From contig JAFEDK010000001.1 of NCBI GenBank assembly GCA_018241665.1, forward strand, positions 17,869 to 81,868: a DNA stretch of 64,000 nucleotides, in the 5' to 3' direction. A program made the translations under genes and the position numbers. The notes below the pieces were generated by a model. The model worked only from the letters and a program-made list of their open reading frames with translations, had not been told where the DNA came from and did not search any database. Of this stretch, positions 1-9,120 are shown piece by piece. Source of the DNA: Pseudomonadota bacterium (GTDB lineage: Bacteria; Pseudomonadota; Gammaproteobacteria; Burkholderiales; Rhodocyclaceae). Every line of letters begins with the position of its first letter. The stretch's first letter is position 1.

Positions 1-1
1 C

Positions 2-358
2 CGCGTCAACGCGCTGGCCCGCCGCAGCCGCGGCCAGGGCAGCGCACGGCGCGAATTCGGCCCGCTGGTACTCGACGAGGAAGCCCACCGGGCCTGGCTG
101 GACAACCAGCCGCTGGAACTGCCACAGCGGGAATGGGCGATCCTCACCTTCCTGCTCGACAACCTGGAGCGCGTCCTCAGCAAGGAACGCATCGTCGCTG
201 CCGTGTGCTCCTGGGACGAGGACATGAGCGAGAACGCCGTCGAGGTTTACGTCTCGCGCCTGCGCACCAAGCTGGAGCCGGCGGGCATCCGCATCCGCAC
301 CGTACGCGGCCTGGGCTACATGCTCGAAGACATGCCCCATGACGCGAAGCCTGCGTAA
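2..358 (+). CDS. OmpR-family response regulator, C-terminal part (TctD-like)
   Basis: Only the last 118 codons are in the window; the receiver domain lies to the left. What is visible is a complete winged-helix DNA-binding domain: the LELPQREWAIL segment, the recognition-helix region EVYVSRLRTKLE, and the closing wing VRGLGYMLE, all standard for OmpR/PhoB regulators. The stop codon lies inside the following kinase gene (20-base overlap), so the two are translationally coupled and form one two-component system. The partner's TctE-like sensor architecture suggests a TctD-type regulator of carboxylate uptake or another outer-membrane/transport function. That specific role is inference, because no TctABC genes are in view. 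Confidence 0.9.
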   Translation, partial: RVNALARRSRGQGSARREFGPLVLDEEAHRAWLDNQPLELPQREWAILTFLLDNLERVLSKERIVAAVCSWDEDMSENAVEVYVSRLRTKLEPAGIRIRTVRGLGYMLEDMPHDAKPA

Positions 359-1706
359 GGCGCTGCTGCTGTGGTTGCTGCTGCCAGCCGGCCTCGCCGT
401 GGCGACCTTCCTGCCGCTGGCCTACCACCTGATCCACCAGCCGGCGATGGAGGCCTTCGACCAGGCCCTGGCCGACGCCGGCCTGGCCCTGGTGCCGCAC
501 CTGGAGGTCATCGGCGGCGAGCCCAACTTCGTCTTTCCAGCCGCCGCCGAGCAAGTGCTGCGTACCGACCGGGTGGACGAGGTGTATTTCCTGGTCCTCG
601 GCCCCAATGAGCGTTTCGTCGCCGGCGACATCGGCCTGCCCCATGCCAGTCCAAACGACGACACGGAATCCGGCGGTGAGGAACGACTCAATTTCGACTC
701 CCACTTCCGCGGTCACCCGATCCGGGTCAGCACCCTGCGCCGTACCATCGCCGGCGAAGCCTTCCTGTTCGTCACCGCCGAGACCACCCGCAAGCGTGAT
801 CGGCTGCGCGTAGACCTGACTTTTGCGCTGGCCCTGCCGCTGATCTTCTTCGCCGGCGCCACCGGCCTGACCATCTGGTTCGGCATCCGCCATGCGCTGT
901 TGCCGGTGGAAGACATCCGCGCTGCGCTGAAGCGGATGGGGCACCGTGCCCTGCAGCCGCTGGACGCAGCCTCCGCCCCGACCGAGATCCGCCCGCTGGT
1001 CGACGAATTCAACCTCGTGCTCGACCGCCTGGAACAGGCCGCCGCGGCCCAGCAACGTTTCGTCGCCAACGCGGCCCACCAGCTGCGCACGCCGCTGGCC
1101 GGCGTCCGCACCCAGCTCGAACTGCTGCAGCGGGAAAACGACGCCAACGCACGGGAAGCCCGCTGCGCACAATGCATCAGCGCCATCGAGCGTCTCGGCC
1201 ACCTGGTCAACCAGATGCTGGTGCTGCTGTCGGCGGAACCCAGCGGCCGCCACGCCGACCTGGCGGCCCCCATCGACGTGCCCGAGCTGATCCGGGAACG
1301 CAGCCCGGAATGGATCCGCCTGGCCGAAGCCCACCACATCGACCTGGGCTTCGAACTGCAGGCCGCCTCGGTCAGCGGCGACAAGCTGCTGCTCGGCGAG
1401 GCCATCTCCAACCTGGTAATCAACGCCGTCCACTACACGCCAGCCGACGGCGAAGTGACGATCCGCTGCCGCCAGCAGGGCAACGACGTCTTCATCGACG
1501 TGGAAGACAACGGCCCGGGCATCCCCGCCGACGCCCGCGAACGCGTCTTTGAGCGCTTCTTCCGCCTGCCCGGCACCGCCGGCCAGGGCAGCGGCCTGGG
1601 GCTGGCCATCGTGCGCGAGATCGCCAACCGATCAGGCGGCACGGTAGAGATCCTCGATGCACCCGGCGGACACGGCAGCTTGCTGAGAATCCAGCTGCGC
1701 AACTGA
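339..1706 (+). CDS. Sensor histidine kinase, TctE/QseC type
   Basis: Inner-membrane sensor kinase of 455 aa that should phosphorylate the preceding OmpR-type regulator. The N-terminus has a hydrophobic segment (about residues 8-27), then a periplasmic region of about 130 residues resembling the 2CSK_N domain of TctE-like kinases, and a second membrane helix near residues 165-185. HAMP-like sequence follows. The phosphoacceptor is H247 in FVANAAHQLRTPL. The ATPase domain carries the N box (NLVINAVHYTP), DNGPGIP and GSGLGLAIV. It begins with ATG inside the regulator gene. Kinase assignment is secure; the ligand is unknown. TctE-family members often sense tri- or dicarboxylates, but nothing here proves that. 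Confidence 0.92.
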   Translation: MTRSLRKALLLWLLLPAGLAVATFLPLAYHLIHQPAMEAFDQALADAGLALVPHLEVIGGEPNFVFPAAAEQVLRTDRVDEVYFLVLGPNERFVAGDIGLPHASPNDDTESGGEERLNFDSHFRGHPIRVSTLRRTIAGEAFLFVTAETTRKRDRLRVDLTFALALPLIFFAGATGLTIWFGIRHALLPVEDIRAALKRMGHRALQPLDAASAPTEIRPLVDEFNLVLDRLEQAAAAQQRFVANAAHQLRTPLAGVRTQLELLQRENDANAREARCAQCISAIERLGHLVNQMLVLLSAEPSGRHADLAAPIDVPELIRERSPEWIRLAEAHHIDLGFELQAASVSGDKLLLGEAISNLVINAVHYTPADGEVTIRCRQQGNDVFIDVEDNGPGIPADARERVFERFFRLPGTAGQGSGLGLAIVREIANRSGGTVEILDAPGGHGSLLRIQLRN

Positions 1707-1710
1707 GCAG

Positions 1711-1809
1711 GAATCCGGACCTCAATCACTCAGGGGGCCGGCGATCTGCACCACTATCGGGTGGATTTTGGTTGGGAATCCAGACCTCAATCACCCCGGG
1801 GGTCGGCGA
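1711..1809. repeat. Imperfect direct duplication at the 3' end of the patatin-like gene
   Basis: Two copies of about 34 bp, at 1711-1744 and 1776-1809, share the pattern GAATCC(G/A)GACCTCAATCA followed by a run of Gs and GGCGA. They differ at only a few positions and are 65 bp apart. The distal copy encodes the VIEVWIP stretch near the patatin C-terminus. The proximal copy is read in another frame and supplies the stop codon. The arrangement looks like a small tandem duplication that altered the end of the protein. Confidence 0.75.
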
Positions 1810-4800
1810 CAGGGCCGGCGACAAGGGCTCAACCTTCCAGCCCGCCTGAGCGACTTTGCCCCCTAGGGCTTCGGCGCAGGCCTTCGATCCTACATCGTGG
1901 TAGCGCACCGTCGTAGTAGCCACTTCCTTCGGACTTGCCCGCCCTTTCTTCGCCGCCGTGGCCACTACGTCTTCGATGGGGGGCACCGAGGCGCCAAGGG
2001 TCCGCCAGTTATCGCGGTACTTACGCACCTCATCCCGCATGGATTGACCATAGATCTGCAGAAAGACCGTCTTGCCGGCACACACATCGTTGGCGCCAAG
2101 CGGCCTCTTCGGGATCGTATCGGTGGCGGGAGCGCGATCCGGAGGTGGTACGGGCTCCGGTGCTGGCCGTTGAGCCCCCGCAGGAGAGGCTGTGGCCAGA
2201 ACCGTGCAGGGCTCTTCAGCCAGGCTCAGGGCTTCAGCCTCCCGCTCCCTTGTCATCTGCTCCAGCCGTGCCCGGCGCTGAGGATCGGCGGGATGACGCC
2301 GCGTGGCGACATCAATGGAAGCCGACGAGGTCGCGGTGTACTCGTAGATCCAATAGCGGGGTGCCCGATAATTGGATGCCTCGCCCGTTTGCCCGAGCAG
2401 GCACTCCTCCGGATGGCCGTCCTCGCGTCGCCCGGCGACGAAGGCGTCCAGCAGCGTCCTGCAACTGGCCGGTCGGTCACGGAAGGACAGCAACTGGCAC
2501 TGGGTCACCGCATCCCCATAGATTCGCCGCACCGCATCCCGGAAACGGCCTGAGTATTCGACGCTGCAGGATGTATCGACGCGCCGAACCAGAGCATCGG
2601 CCAGCGCCCCGATCGATGCTTGCGCCTTCAACGCCTCCTTGTGCCGGTCGCAGGCGTACGGCGCCGGCAGCCGCAACCACGGCTCGCTCAGTTCCTTGAG
2701 TACGTCATCCTCGGCCTTGCTGCGCTGCGCCTCCGCGCCGAGAAATTTCTCGATCTCATTCCATACTGGCAAGCCGATCGACACCAACCCGCCAATACCG
2801 ATCGAAGCGGTAACCGCGTTAGCGCGCAGCCGCGCCGGCAGACGATTGAGCTTTGACGCCGCCGGCTCGGTCGCCTCCTTGCCTACCGCGTCGCCAATGC
2901 TGACCCCGGCATCCGCGTCGAAGCAACACCTGAAATTAAGCTGAAGCCAGTCGACGAATGCAGGGTCGAGCACGCTGCCCAGACTGCTGCCAAGCTGGTA
3001 ATAACTCTCCCACTGGGCCTCGTCGAAAAACTGATCTGCGGTCGTCTGCTGTGGGAAATCCGGGTTCTCGGCCGCAAAGTTGAGCAGGTCCACCGGCAGC
3101 GAGGAATACAGATTGGGTTTGACCACGATCATCAAGGCATGCCCGCCGTCCCGGTACTCGACCTGGGCCAGCGCCAGGCAGGCGTGCTCCCCTTTCGAGG
3201 CCAGATCGTTCAAGGAACCAAACGCTGCCAGCGCAGCGCCATGCTCGGCCCCTGGAGCAAGGCCCCCGGATGGCTTGAGGAAGCAGATCTCGGCACCGAG
3301 GTCGATCCGCGCCTTGCGCACGAGATTCTCCAGGTCGCCGAAGACATAGTCAGGATCCGCGCCGCAGTCGGCGACGACAATCATCTCCGCCTGCTCGGCG
3401 AGCAGCATGTAAGCCCCGGTATTCTCGAAATGCCCGCCATCGCTCAGAAACCAGTCGGGCCCGGCCGCCCCCTTGAAGACCCCGAAGGTCTCGCTCAGCA
3501 GACCGCGCGACTTCGCAGGCAGACGCCATGGCGAATGGCGCTCACCGTCCCGCAGCACCGCCGACCACCAATAGCCAAGGCGCAGACCCGCGAAAGTGAT
3601 CAGAGCCGAGATGCCCCCTTGGGTGTTGCTACCGAGCCCCGGCGCCACCGCGGCACCTGAGATGGCAATCCACGACCCAAGGCTGAGCGCCCCACGCTCT
3701 CCGATCTGCTTCCAGCTGCCGTCAAGCCCTACGCGCATCAGGCCACCCGGCGCGATGGTCAGGGGCAGGCCGCGGCGGTCCTGGTTGAAGAGGCCGCCGC
3801 GGGGGTCACGGGTCTGATTGATGCAGGCATTGATCAGATGCACGGGGCCACCAAAGCGCTGTGGCGCATACTCGGTCATCGCCACGTCGTCGCCGTCATC
3901 GGGATCGAAGACCGATTTACGGGTCAGCGTCCGCGGCACCGTTTCGGACACTTTCCCGATCGCACGGAGCGGATCTGAGTCAGGGGTCGCCCCAAAACGG
4001 GCCGGATTCGCGGCGCCCAGATAACTGCGCACGAGCCGGGCACGGTAAAAGGTGTGCAGGGAAGAAAGGTTGAGGAACTCGAAATTGCTGCCCGTCACCC
4101 ACAGGTACACAGCCGCCAAACCGCCGATCAGCGCCAGCCTGGACAAGGCCTGCCCGAACTCGACCTCCCCGGCCGCCCCGAACAAGGTACTCAGGCCCGC
4201 CAGGTGGGCCAGCGAGACCCACCAGGCGCACAACAGGAAGGTCAGCAGATAGCCCGCCACCCGTCCGACGATGAGCACCCCCCGCGCGCCCCCCGAGCCG
4301 GGCGTCAGCGATGAAGCCATTGGCAGCAAGGCACGCAATACCGCCGAAAGCACCGCGAGCACCAGCCCGGCCTGCACAAGATCCCGGTACTCGAAGGCCA
4401 GGAACCACGCCACCCGGTCCACCAGCCCCACCAGCAGGATGAGTCCGCCCCACCGGAACGCACGCGCCAGCAGCCCGGTGAGCCTCCGCAGGACCGCATC
4501 CTCACGGGCCCGCAGCTTGCTGGACTCCACCGCTCCCAGTACGTCGCGGAGCAGGTAATGACTCCATGGAATGGCCAGCAGCCAAAGGGCTGCCAGCGCC
4601 AGCACGCCCCACAGCAGCACCGTCCGCAGTGCCGCCCCAGGCTGACCAGGATCGCCCAGAAAGAGCTGGCGGGTCAGGAACAGGCCCACCACGACAGCAC
4701 ATAGAAGCAGCCAATGAATGCTCACCCGTACCCCAGTCGCCACCCATGGCACGACCCAGTAGGCAGACGCCAAACCCCCGGCCCACAGCATGAACAGGAA

Positions 4801-5427
4801 AATCAACAACCATGGCGTTGGTAGCCACTCGGGAAGCCAACGCACCGCATCGAATATGTCCACACCGCAGTGGCCAAGCGCCTCCGGCACGCCCTCTGAC
4901 ATGGCGTCGGCACCGGCTGGCATCGCGCAGACCGACGCCAGCGATGACAGGCCCCACCAGGCAAGCAGATCGAAACCCGCCAGCAGCGCCCCGAGAAGAA
5001 GGGCTAGCACACCCAGCTCGAGGTGGATCGCCACCAGGTTGCGTACGAAGACCGTCGCCGCAAACACCTTGTCCGCCGCGCCCCTGGGTATGAGGTAGCG
5101 GCCATTGGCCCGCAGCCACCAGGTAAACCAGCGCGCATCACGCGCCCCGAGGGAATCGAGAACCGCGCGAACTTCCCCATACCCGCGGGCACGGTTCAAC
5201 AGACGCCCCAGCATCGCACCGATATAGCCACCGCCCGACACCGTCGAAAGCAGATCGAAACGGTGCAGCAAGCCCTTGCGGGACAGGGCGGCGAGCAAAC
5301 CGAAACAGAAGGTCGCACTGCGGACCCCGCCACCAGAAAGGGCCAGCCCCCACTTGGAAGCGGCACCCTCGGGCGAACCCGCAGCCTTGCGCCTTGCCGC
5401 GACCAGAGCATCGATCTGTTTACTCAT
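1726..5427 (-). CDS. Very large membrane patatin-like phospholipase
   Basis: Predicted 1233-aa serine acyl hydrolase of the patatin/RssA family. The ATG at 5427 is chosen because a strong GGGGGAAAC ribosome site precedes it; an upstream in-frame ATG at 5514 lacks one. Visible catalytic elements are the oxyanion loop SGGGVRSATF (residues 31-40), the nucleophile Ser64 in STVSGGGYIG, and Asp663 in LSDGGHFENTG. Between the two catalytic residues lies a stretch of roughly 350 residues rich in membrane helices (about 130-470), so the hydrolase domain is interrupted by a multi-pass membrane region. The C-terminal 300 residues are soluble and Pro/Ala-rich. They end in a domain (VFLQIYGQSM...VRYHDVG) resembling the C-terminal domains often appended to bacterial proteases and cell-wall proteins. 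Substrate unknown; lipid hydrolysis is inferred from the family. Confidence 0.82.
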   Translation of the reverse strand: MSKQIDALVAARRKAAGSPEGAASKWGLALSGGGVRSATFCFGLLAALSRKGLLHRFDLLSTVSGGGYIGAMLGRLLNRARGYGEVRAVLDSLGARDARWFTWWLRANGRYLIPRGAADKVFAATVFVRNLVAIHLELGVLALLLGALLAGFDLLAWWGLSSLASVCAMPAGADAMSEGVPEALGHCGVDIFDAVRWLPEWLPTPWLLIFLFMLWAGGLASAYWVVPWVATGVRVSIHWLLLCAVVVGLFLTRQLFLGDPGQPGAALRTVLLWGVLALAALWLLAIPWSHYLLRDVLGAVESSKLRAREDAVLRRLTGLLARAFRWGGLILLVGLVDRVAWFLAFEYRDLVQAGLVLAVLSAVLRALLPMASSLTPGSGGARGVLIVGRVAGYLLTFLLCAWWVSLAHLAGLSTLFGAAGEVEFGQALSRLALIGGLAAVYLWVTGSNFEFLNLSSLHTFYRARLVRSYLGAANPARFGATPDSDPLRAIGKVSETVPRTLTRKSVFDPDDGDDVAMTEYAPQRFGGPVHLINACINQTRDPRGGLFNQDRRGLPLTIAPGGLMRVGLDGSWKQIGERGALSLGSWIAISGAAVAPGLGSNTQGGISALITFAGLRLGYWWSAVLRDGERHSPWRLPAKSRGLLSETFGVFKGAAGPDWFLSDGGHFENTGAYMLLAEQAEMIVVADCGADPDYVFGDLENLVRKARIDLGAEICFLKPSGGLAPGAEHGAALAAFGSLNDLASKGEHACLALAQVEYRDGGHALMIVVKPNLYSSLPVDLLNFAAENPDFPQQTTADQFFDEAQWESYYQLGSSLGSVLDPAFVDWLQLNFRCCFDADAGVSIGDAVGKEATEPAASKLNRLPARLRANAVTASIGIGGLVSIGLPVWNEIEKFLGAEAQRSKAEDDVLKELSEPWLRLPAPYACDRHKEALKAQASIGALADALVRRVDTSCSVEYSGRFRDAVRRIYGDAVTQCQLLSFRDRPASCRTLLDAFVAGRREDGHPEECLLGQTGEASNYRAPRYWIYEYTATSSASIDVATRRHPADPQRRARLEQMTREREAEALSLAEEPCTVLATASPAGAQRPAPEPVPPPDRAPATDTIPKRPLGANDVCAGKTVFLQIYGQSMRDEVRKYRDNWRTLGASVPPIEDVVATAAKKGRASPKEVATTTVRYHDVGSKACAEALGGKVAQAGWKVEPLSPALSPTPGVIEVWIPNQNPPDSGADRRPPE

Positions 5428-5474
5428 GTTTCCCCCACGCCGTATTCGCGCCAACGCATCACGCATATGACTTG

Positions 5475-5502
5475 GGTATAGCAGGACTATCCGCGGGTAC
5501 AA
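5475..5502 (-). promoter_or_regulatory. Candidate sigma70 promoter for the patatin-like gene
   Basis: On the minus strand TTGTAC (5502-5497) is followed by a 16-bp spacer and TATACC (5480-5475). Transcription would start about 40 nt before the ATG at 5427. Both boxes match consensus at four of six positions; the assignment is by eye only. Confidence 0.4.
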
Positions 5503-5597
5503 GCCCTGATCCACCGCAGGACAGTCTCATCCGCCTACAATAAAGGCAGCAAACAGATCAGGGCCCAAGCCCCAACCCGCTCAAGGAGTTATCCAGC

Positions 5598-6401
5598 ATG
5601 GCCATGGATGTCGTCGATTACGAAATCTTCGGGAACGAAATGCAGTACGTCGAGGTGGAGCTCGACCCGGGCGAGGCCGCCGTCGGCGAAGCCGGCGTGA
5701 TGATGTACATGCAGGACGGGATCCAGATGGACACCATCTTCGGTGACGGCTCGGCCCAGCAGAGCGGCCTGTTCGGCAAGCTGCTCGGCGCCGGCAAGCG
5801 CCTGCTGACCGGCGAGAGCCTGTTCACCACCATCTATCACAACGAAGGCAGCGGCAAGCGCCGGGTCGCCTTCGCCGCCCCCTACCCGGGCAAGATCGTG
5901 CCGGTAGACCTGTCCACGATAGGCGGCACGCTGATCTGCCAGAAGGACTCCTTCCTCGCCGCCGCCAAGGGCGTGTCCCTCGGCATCGCCTTCCAGAAGA
6001 AGATCGGCGTCGGCCTGTTCGGCGGCGAAGGCTTCATCATGCAGAAGCTGGACGGCGACGGCATGGCCTTCATCCACGCCGGCGGCACCCTGCTCGAGAA
6101 GACCCTCGCCCCCGGCGAGACCCTGCGCGTGGACACCGGCTGCGTGGTGGCCTTCCAGCCCAGCGTCGATTTCGACATCCAGTACGCCGGCAAGATCAAG
6201 ACCGCCCTATTCGGCGGCGAAGGCCTGTTCTTCGCTACCCTCACCGGGCCCGGCAAGGTATGGCTGCAGTCCCTGCCCCTGTCGCGCATGGCCGACCGCA
6301 TCGTGATGGCCTCCCGCGTGGTGCAGGGGGGTGGCGGCAAGGAAAGCACCTCGCTGCTCGGCGGCATCGGCCTCGGCTCCCTGCTCGGCGACGACGATTG
6401 A
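5598..6401 (+). CDS. AIM24 / TIGR00266 family protein
   Basis: A 267-aa soluble protein with the double beta-barrel-like repeats of the TIGR00266/AIM24 family: a [19 protein letters not shown] start, a central [13 protein letters not shown] motif, and a repeated [14 protein letters not shown] near residues 200-220. AAGGAG precedes the ATG by 8 bases. Bacterial members are widespread but lack a defined biochemical role; the mitochondrial homologue AIM24 is needed for inner-membrane organisation. The M48 peptidase gene follows 42 bases downstream in the same direction. Membrane-associated peptidases are plausible partners, but that is only contextual inference. Confidence 0.88.
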   Translation: MAMDVVDYEIFGNEMQYVEVELDPGEAAVGEAGVMMYMQDGIQMDTIFGDGSAQQSGLFGKLLGAGKRLLTGESLFTTIYHNEGSGKRRVAFAAPYPGKIVPVDLSTIGGTLICQKDSFLAAAKGVSLGIAFQKKIGVGLFGGEGFIMQKLDGDGMAFIHAGGTLLEKTLAPGETLRVDTGCVVAFQPSVDFDIQYAGKIKTALFGGEGLFFATLTGPGKVWLQSLPLSRMADRIVMASRVVQGGGGKESTSLLGGIGLGSLLGDDD

Positions 6402-6443
6402 GCGCCGCCGCGCCGGCGTCCGCGGCAACTGGAGAGTAATCCC

Positions 6444-7538
6444 ATGAACGACGCACCGGTTCCCGCCCGCTACTACCCACCGAGCGGTGACGCCCACGGC
6501 CACCCGGCGCTACTGCGCTGGGAGGGCGGACATCTGCTCGTCGCCCCGGAGGATTCCGACCAGTTGCGCATAAGCGCCGCCTCACTGCGCGCCGAAGCCC
6601 GGGGCTTCAACCACAGCCAGTGGGCGATCGCCTGGCCGGGCGAGGGCGGCGAGCATCTACTGATCGTCGCCGACGCAGCCATCGCGCCGCTGCGCGCCAC
6701 CGCTCCGGCCCTGTTCGCCACCGGCACCCACGCCCAGCGCAAGACCCACCGGCGCTTCGGTCTCGGCGTGACGGCACTGATCCTGCTGCCGCTGCTGCTC
6801 ATCGCCGGCATCTTCCTGGCCGTCGAGCCGCTGGCCGACCGGGTCGTCGAACACATCCCGCCGTCCATCGAGAAGCAGATCGGCGAAGCGGTGCTGGCCC
6901 GCACCCGCCTCGACAGCAAGCTGATCGAACAGGGCCCGGCGCTGGATGCGCTGCAGCTCATCGGCAAGCGCCTGGCCCGCCCTGGAGAAGACCTGCGCTT
7001 CTACCTGGCCGAACGCCCGGACATCAACGCCTTCGCCGCCCCCGGCGGCGTGGTGGTGGTGTATTCGGGCCTGATGAAGCAGGCCGACTCGGCAGAAGAC
7101 GTGGCCGGCGTGCTGGCCCACGAGATCGCCCACGTGGAGTTGCGCCACAGCCTGCGCCAGATCGTCCGCTCGGCCGGCCTGCGGGTCATCGTGTCGGCAC
7201 TGTTCGGCGACTACGGCGCCCTTGGCAGCTGGGGTGCCCAGCTCGGCGAGCTGAAGTTCTCGCGGGATGCGGAGCGGGAAGCCGACGCCCGCGGCCTGCA
7301 GCGCCTGGCCGAAGCGCACATCGACCCGCAGGGCATGCTGCGCTTCTTCGAAACGCTGGCGCGCAGCGAAAACGGCGCCGCCGCGGCAGTACCGACCGTG
7401 TTCTCCACCCACCCGGCCACCGCCGAGCGCATCGAGCGCCTGCGCGAGGCGCTGGCCAGCCATCCGGCCGGCACGCCCCAACCCATCCCGGTAGACTGGC
7501 AGGCCGTCCGCCAGGCCTTGCCCGACACCAGACCATGA
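6444..7538 (+). CDS. M48 family membrane metallopeptidase
   Basis: Zinc peptidase of 364 aa. Residues 1-100 form a cytoplasmic N-terminal region, followed by one clear membrane helix (about 110-132) and the M48 catalytic domain. The zinc site is HEIAH at residues 226-230, with a downstream glutamate in FSRDAEREADARGL. This matches the BepA/HtpX/Oma1 type of M48 peptidase acting at or outside the inner membrane in envelope quality control. GGAGAG lies before the start. Its stop overlaps the ATG of the next gene (ATGA), so it is translationally coupled to the amidohydrolase. The single-helix architecture resembles Oma1-type proteins more than four-helix HtpX. Confidence 0.9.
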   Translation: MNDAPVPARYYPPSGDAHGHPALLRWEGGHLLVAPEDSDQLRISAASLRAEARGFNHSQWAIAWPGEGGEHLLIVADAAIAPLRATAPALFATGTHAQRKTHRRFGLGVTALILLPLLLIAGIFLAVEPLADRVVEHIPPSIEKQIGEAVLARTRLDSKLIEQGPALDALQLIGKRLARPGEDLRFYLAERPDINAFAAPGGVVVVYSGLMKQADSAEDVAGVLAHEIAHVELRHSLRQIVRSAGLRVIVSALFGDYGALGSWGAQLGELKFSRDAEREADARGLQRLAEAHIDPQGMLRFFETLARSENGAAAAVPTVFSTHPATAERIERLREALASHPAGTPQPIPVDWQAVRQALPDTRP

Positions 7539-8380
7539 GCATCTTCGACGACGCCAAGATCGACTGCCACGCGCACATTTTCGACCCGGTGCATTACCCC
7601 TACGGGGAAGACAGCTTCTACAAACCCGCCGGCCAGGAGCTCGGCACGCCGGCCCAGTTCCTGCACGTCCTCGATGCCTACGGCGTCGGCCACGCCTTGC
7701 TCGTCCAGCCCAACTCCGGCTATGACCGGGACAACCGCTGCATGCTGGGCGCCATCGCCGCCAGCCGGGGCCGCCTGAAGGGCGTGGCGGTCGTCGCCAA
7801 CGACTGCTCCCGCAGCGAGCTGGAAGACCTCAAGGCCGGAGGCATCGTCGGCATCGCCTTCAATGCGGCACTGTTCGGCGTTGCCCACTATGCCGACAGC
7901 GGCCCGCTGCTGGAGCGCCTGGCGGAGCTCGGCCTGTTCGCGCAGATCCAGGTACAGGAAAACCAGCTGGTCGAATTCGCCCCGCTGCTCGAAGCCGGCG
8001 GGGCACGCCTGCTGTTCGATCATTGCGGCCGCCCCGATATGGCTGCCGGACTCGGACAGGCGGGCTTCCAGGCCCTGCTGGCCTTCGGCCGCCGCGGCAA
8101 TGCGCATGTGAAGCTGTCCGGCTACGTGAAGTTCTCGCAGCAGGCCTACCCCTTCGAGGACACCTGGCCCTACGTGCAGGCGCTGGTGGAAGCTTTCGGC
8201 AGCGGCGGCTGCATCTGGGGCAGCGACTGGCCTTTCCTGCGCGCGCCGTCGCGGGTGGACTACGGCCCGCTGCTCAAACTGATGGAACGCCTGCTGCCTG
8301 GCCCGGCAGAGCGCCGGGCCGTGCTGTGGGACAACCCGCGCAGCCTGTTCGGCTTCGACCAGGCAAGTCCGCTAACATAG
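7535..8380 (+). CDS. Amidohydrolase-2 family TIM-barrel hydrolase
   Basis: A 281-aa protein of the amidohydrolase-2 family, which includes 2-pyrone-4,6-dicarboxylate lactonase and related decarboxylases/lactonases. Visible signature elements are the N-terminal metal-binding DCHAHIFDP, LLFDHCGRPD in the middle, and the C-terminal WGSDWPF followed by NPRSLFGF. The start overlaps the M48 stop by ATGA, showing translational coupling, although a functional link with a peptidase is not obvious. Substrate cannot be read from sequence; lactone or aromatic ring-cleavage intermediates are typical for this subgroup. Confidence 0.87.
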   Translation: MSIFDDAKIDCHAHIFDPVHYPYGEDSFYKPAGQELGTPAQFLHVLDAYGVGHALLVQPNSGYDRDNRCMLGAIAASRGRLKGVAVVANDCSRSELEDLKAGGIVGIAFNAALFGVAHYADSGPLLERLAELGLFAQIQVQENQLVEFAPLLEAGGARLLFDHCGRPDMAAGLGQAGFQALLAFGRRGNAHVKLSGYVKFSQQAYPFEDTWPYVQALVEAFGSGGCIWGSDWPFLRAPSRVDYGPLLKLMERLLPGPAERRAVLWDNPRSLFGFDQASPLT

Positions 8381-8412
8381 TCAGCCTGTTCCCTAGGGGT
8401 CATCGCAAAAGC

Positions 8413-9111
8413 ATGAGCACACAAGAAAAAAATCCCGTCGTCTTCGGCACCGAAGACCTGCTGCTGAGCCTCTGCAACTCGGTCACCAAGGTTCTCAGCG
8501 TGGCCACCCATAGCCAGATCCGCTATTCGGGCATGGTCCAGCGCATCACCAAAACCTGCCTGAAGCCGGACATCGGCTGCTTCGTGCTGTTCGATGGCGG
8601 CTTCTCCGGCCTGGTGGTGATCAACTTCTCGGCCCAGTCGGCGATGGAGTTGTACGAGAGCTACATGCTCAACATGGGGATGGCCAAGGAAGACCTGGCC
8701 AGCTCCTACACCTCGGACGACGTCAGCAACGTGATGGGCGAGCTGATGAACCAGATCGTCGGCGACTTCACCGGCCAGGTGGGGCGTGAGCTGCAGACCC
8801 ACATCACGCAGAATCAGCCGAAGATGCTGGTCCTCAACAAGCAGGTGGTGCTCAGCGTGGACACCCACCTGGACCAGCCCGAGACCCGCCGGGTGACCTT
8901 CTACACCGGCCGCAACAACATCTTCTACCTGGAACTGGCGATCGACCGCACGGAGTTCATCAAGCTCTACGACTTCGAACCCCAGGACGCCCCCGATCCG
9001 GACGCCCTGATCGACGCTGCCGACGCTACGCCGAATGCAGCCACGGCAGCCACCCCTGGCAACGGCGGTGGCGACGACCACGACGATCTGCTCAAGTCCC
9101 TCGGCTTCTGA
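8413..9111 (+). CDS. DUF3334 family protein (CheX/CheC-like)
   Basis: A 232-aa protein that I recognise as a DUF3334 member from the conserved blocks ITKTCLKPDIGCFVLFDGG, SGLVVINFSAQ, DVMGELMNQIVGDFTGQV and NNIFYLELA. The VMGELMNQIVGD segment resembles the E..N metal/phosphatase motif of CheX/CheC chemotaxis phosphatases, suggesting a CheY-P phosphatase-like or adaptor fold; that is inference. The last 40 residues are an Asp/Ala-rich tail ending in DDLLKSLGF, a short conserved-looking C-terminal peptide that could dock a partner. No chemotaxis gene is adjacent. Confidence 0.85.
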   Translation: MSTQEKNPVVFGTEDLLLSLCNSVTKVLSVATHSQIRYSGMVQRITKTCLKPDIGCFVLFDGGFSGLVVINFSAQSAMELYESYMLNMGMAKEDLASSYTSDDVSNVMGELMNQIVGDFTGQVGRELQTHITQNQPKMLVLNKQVVLSVDTHLDQPETRRVTFYTGRNNIFYLELAIDRTEFIKLYDFEPQDAPDPDALIDAADATPNAATAATPGNGGGDDHDDLLKSLGF

Positions 9112-9120
9112 ACTGCACGT

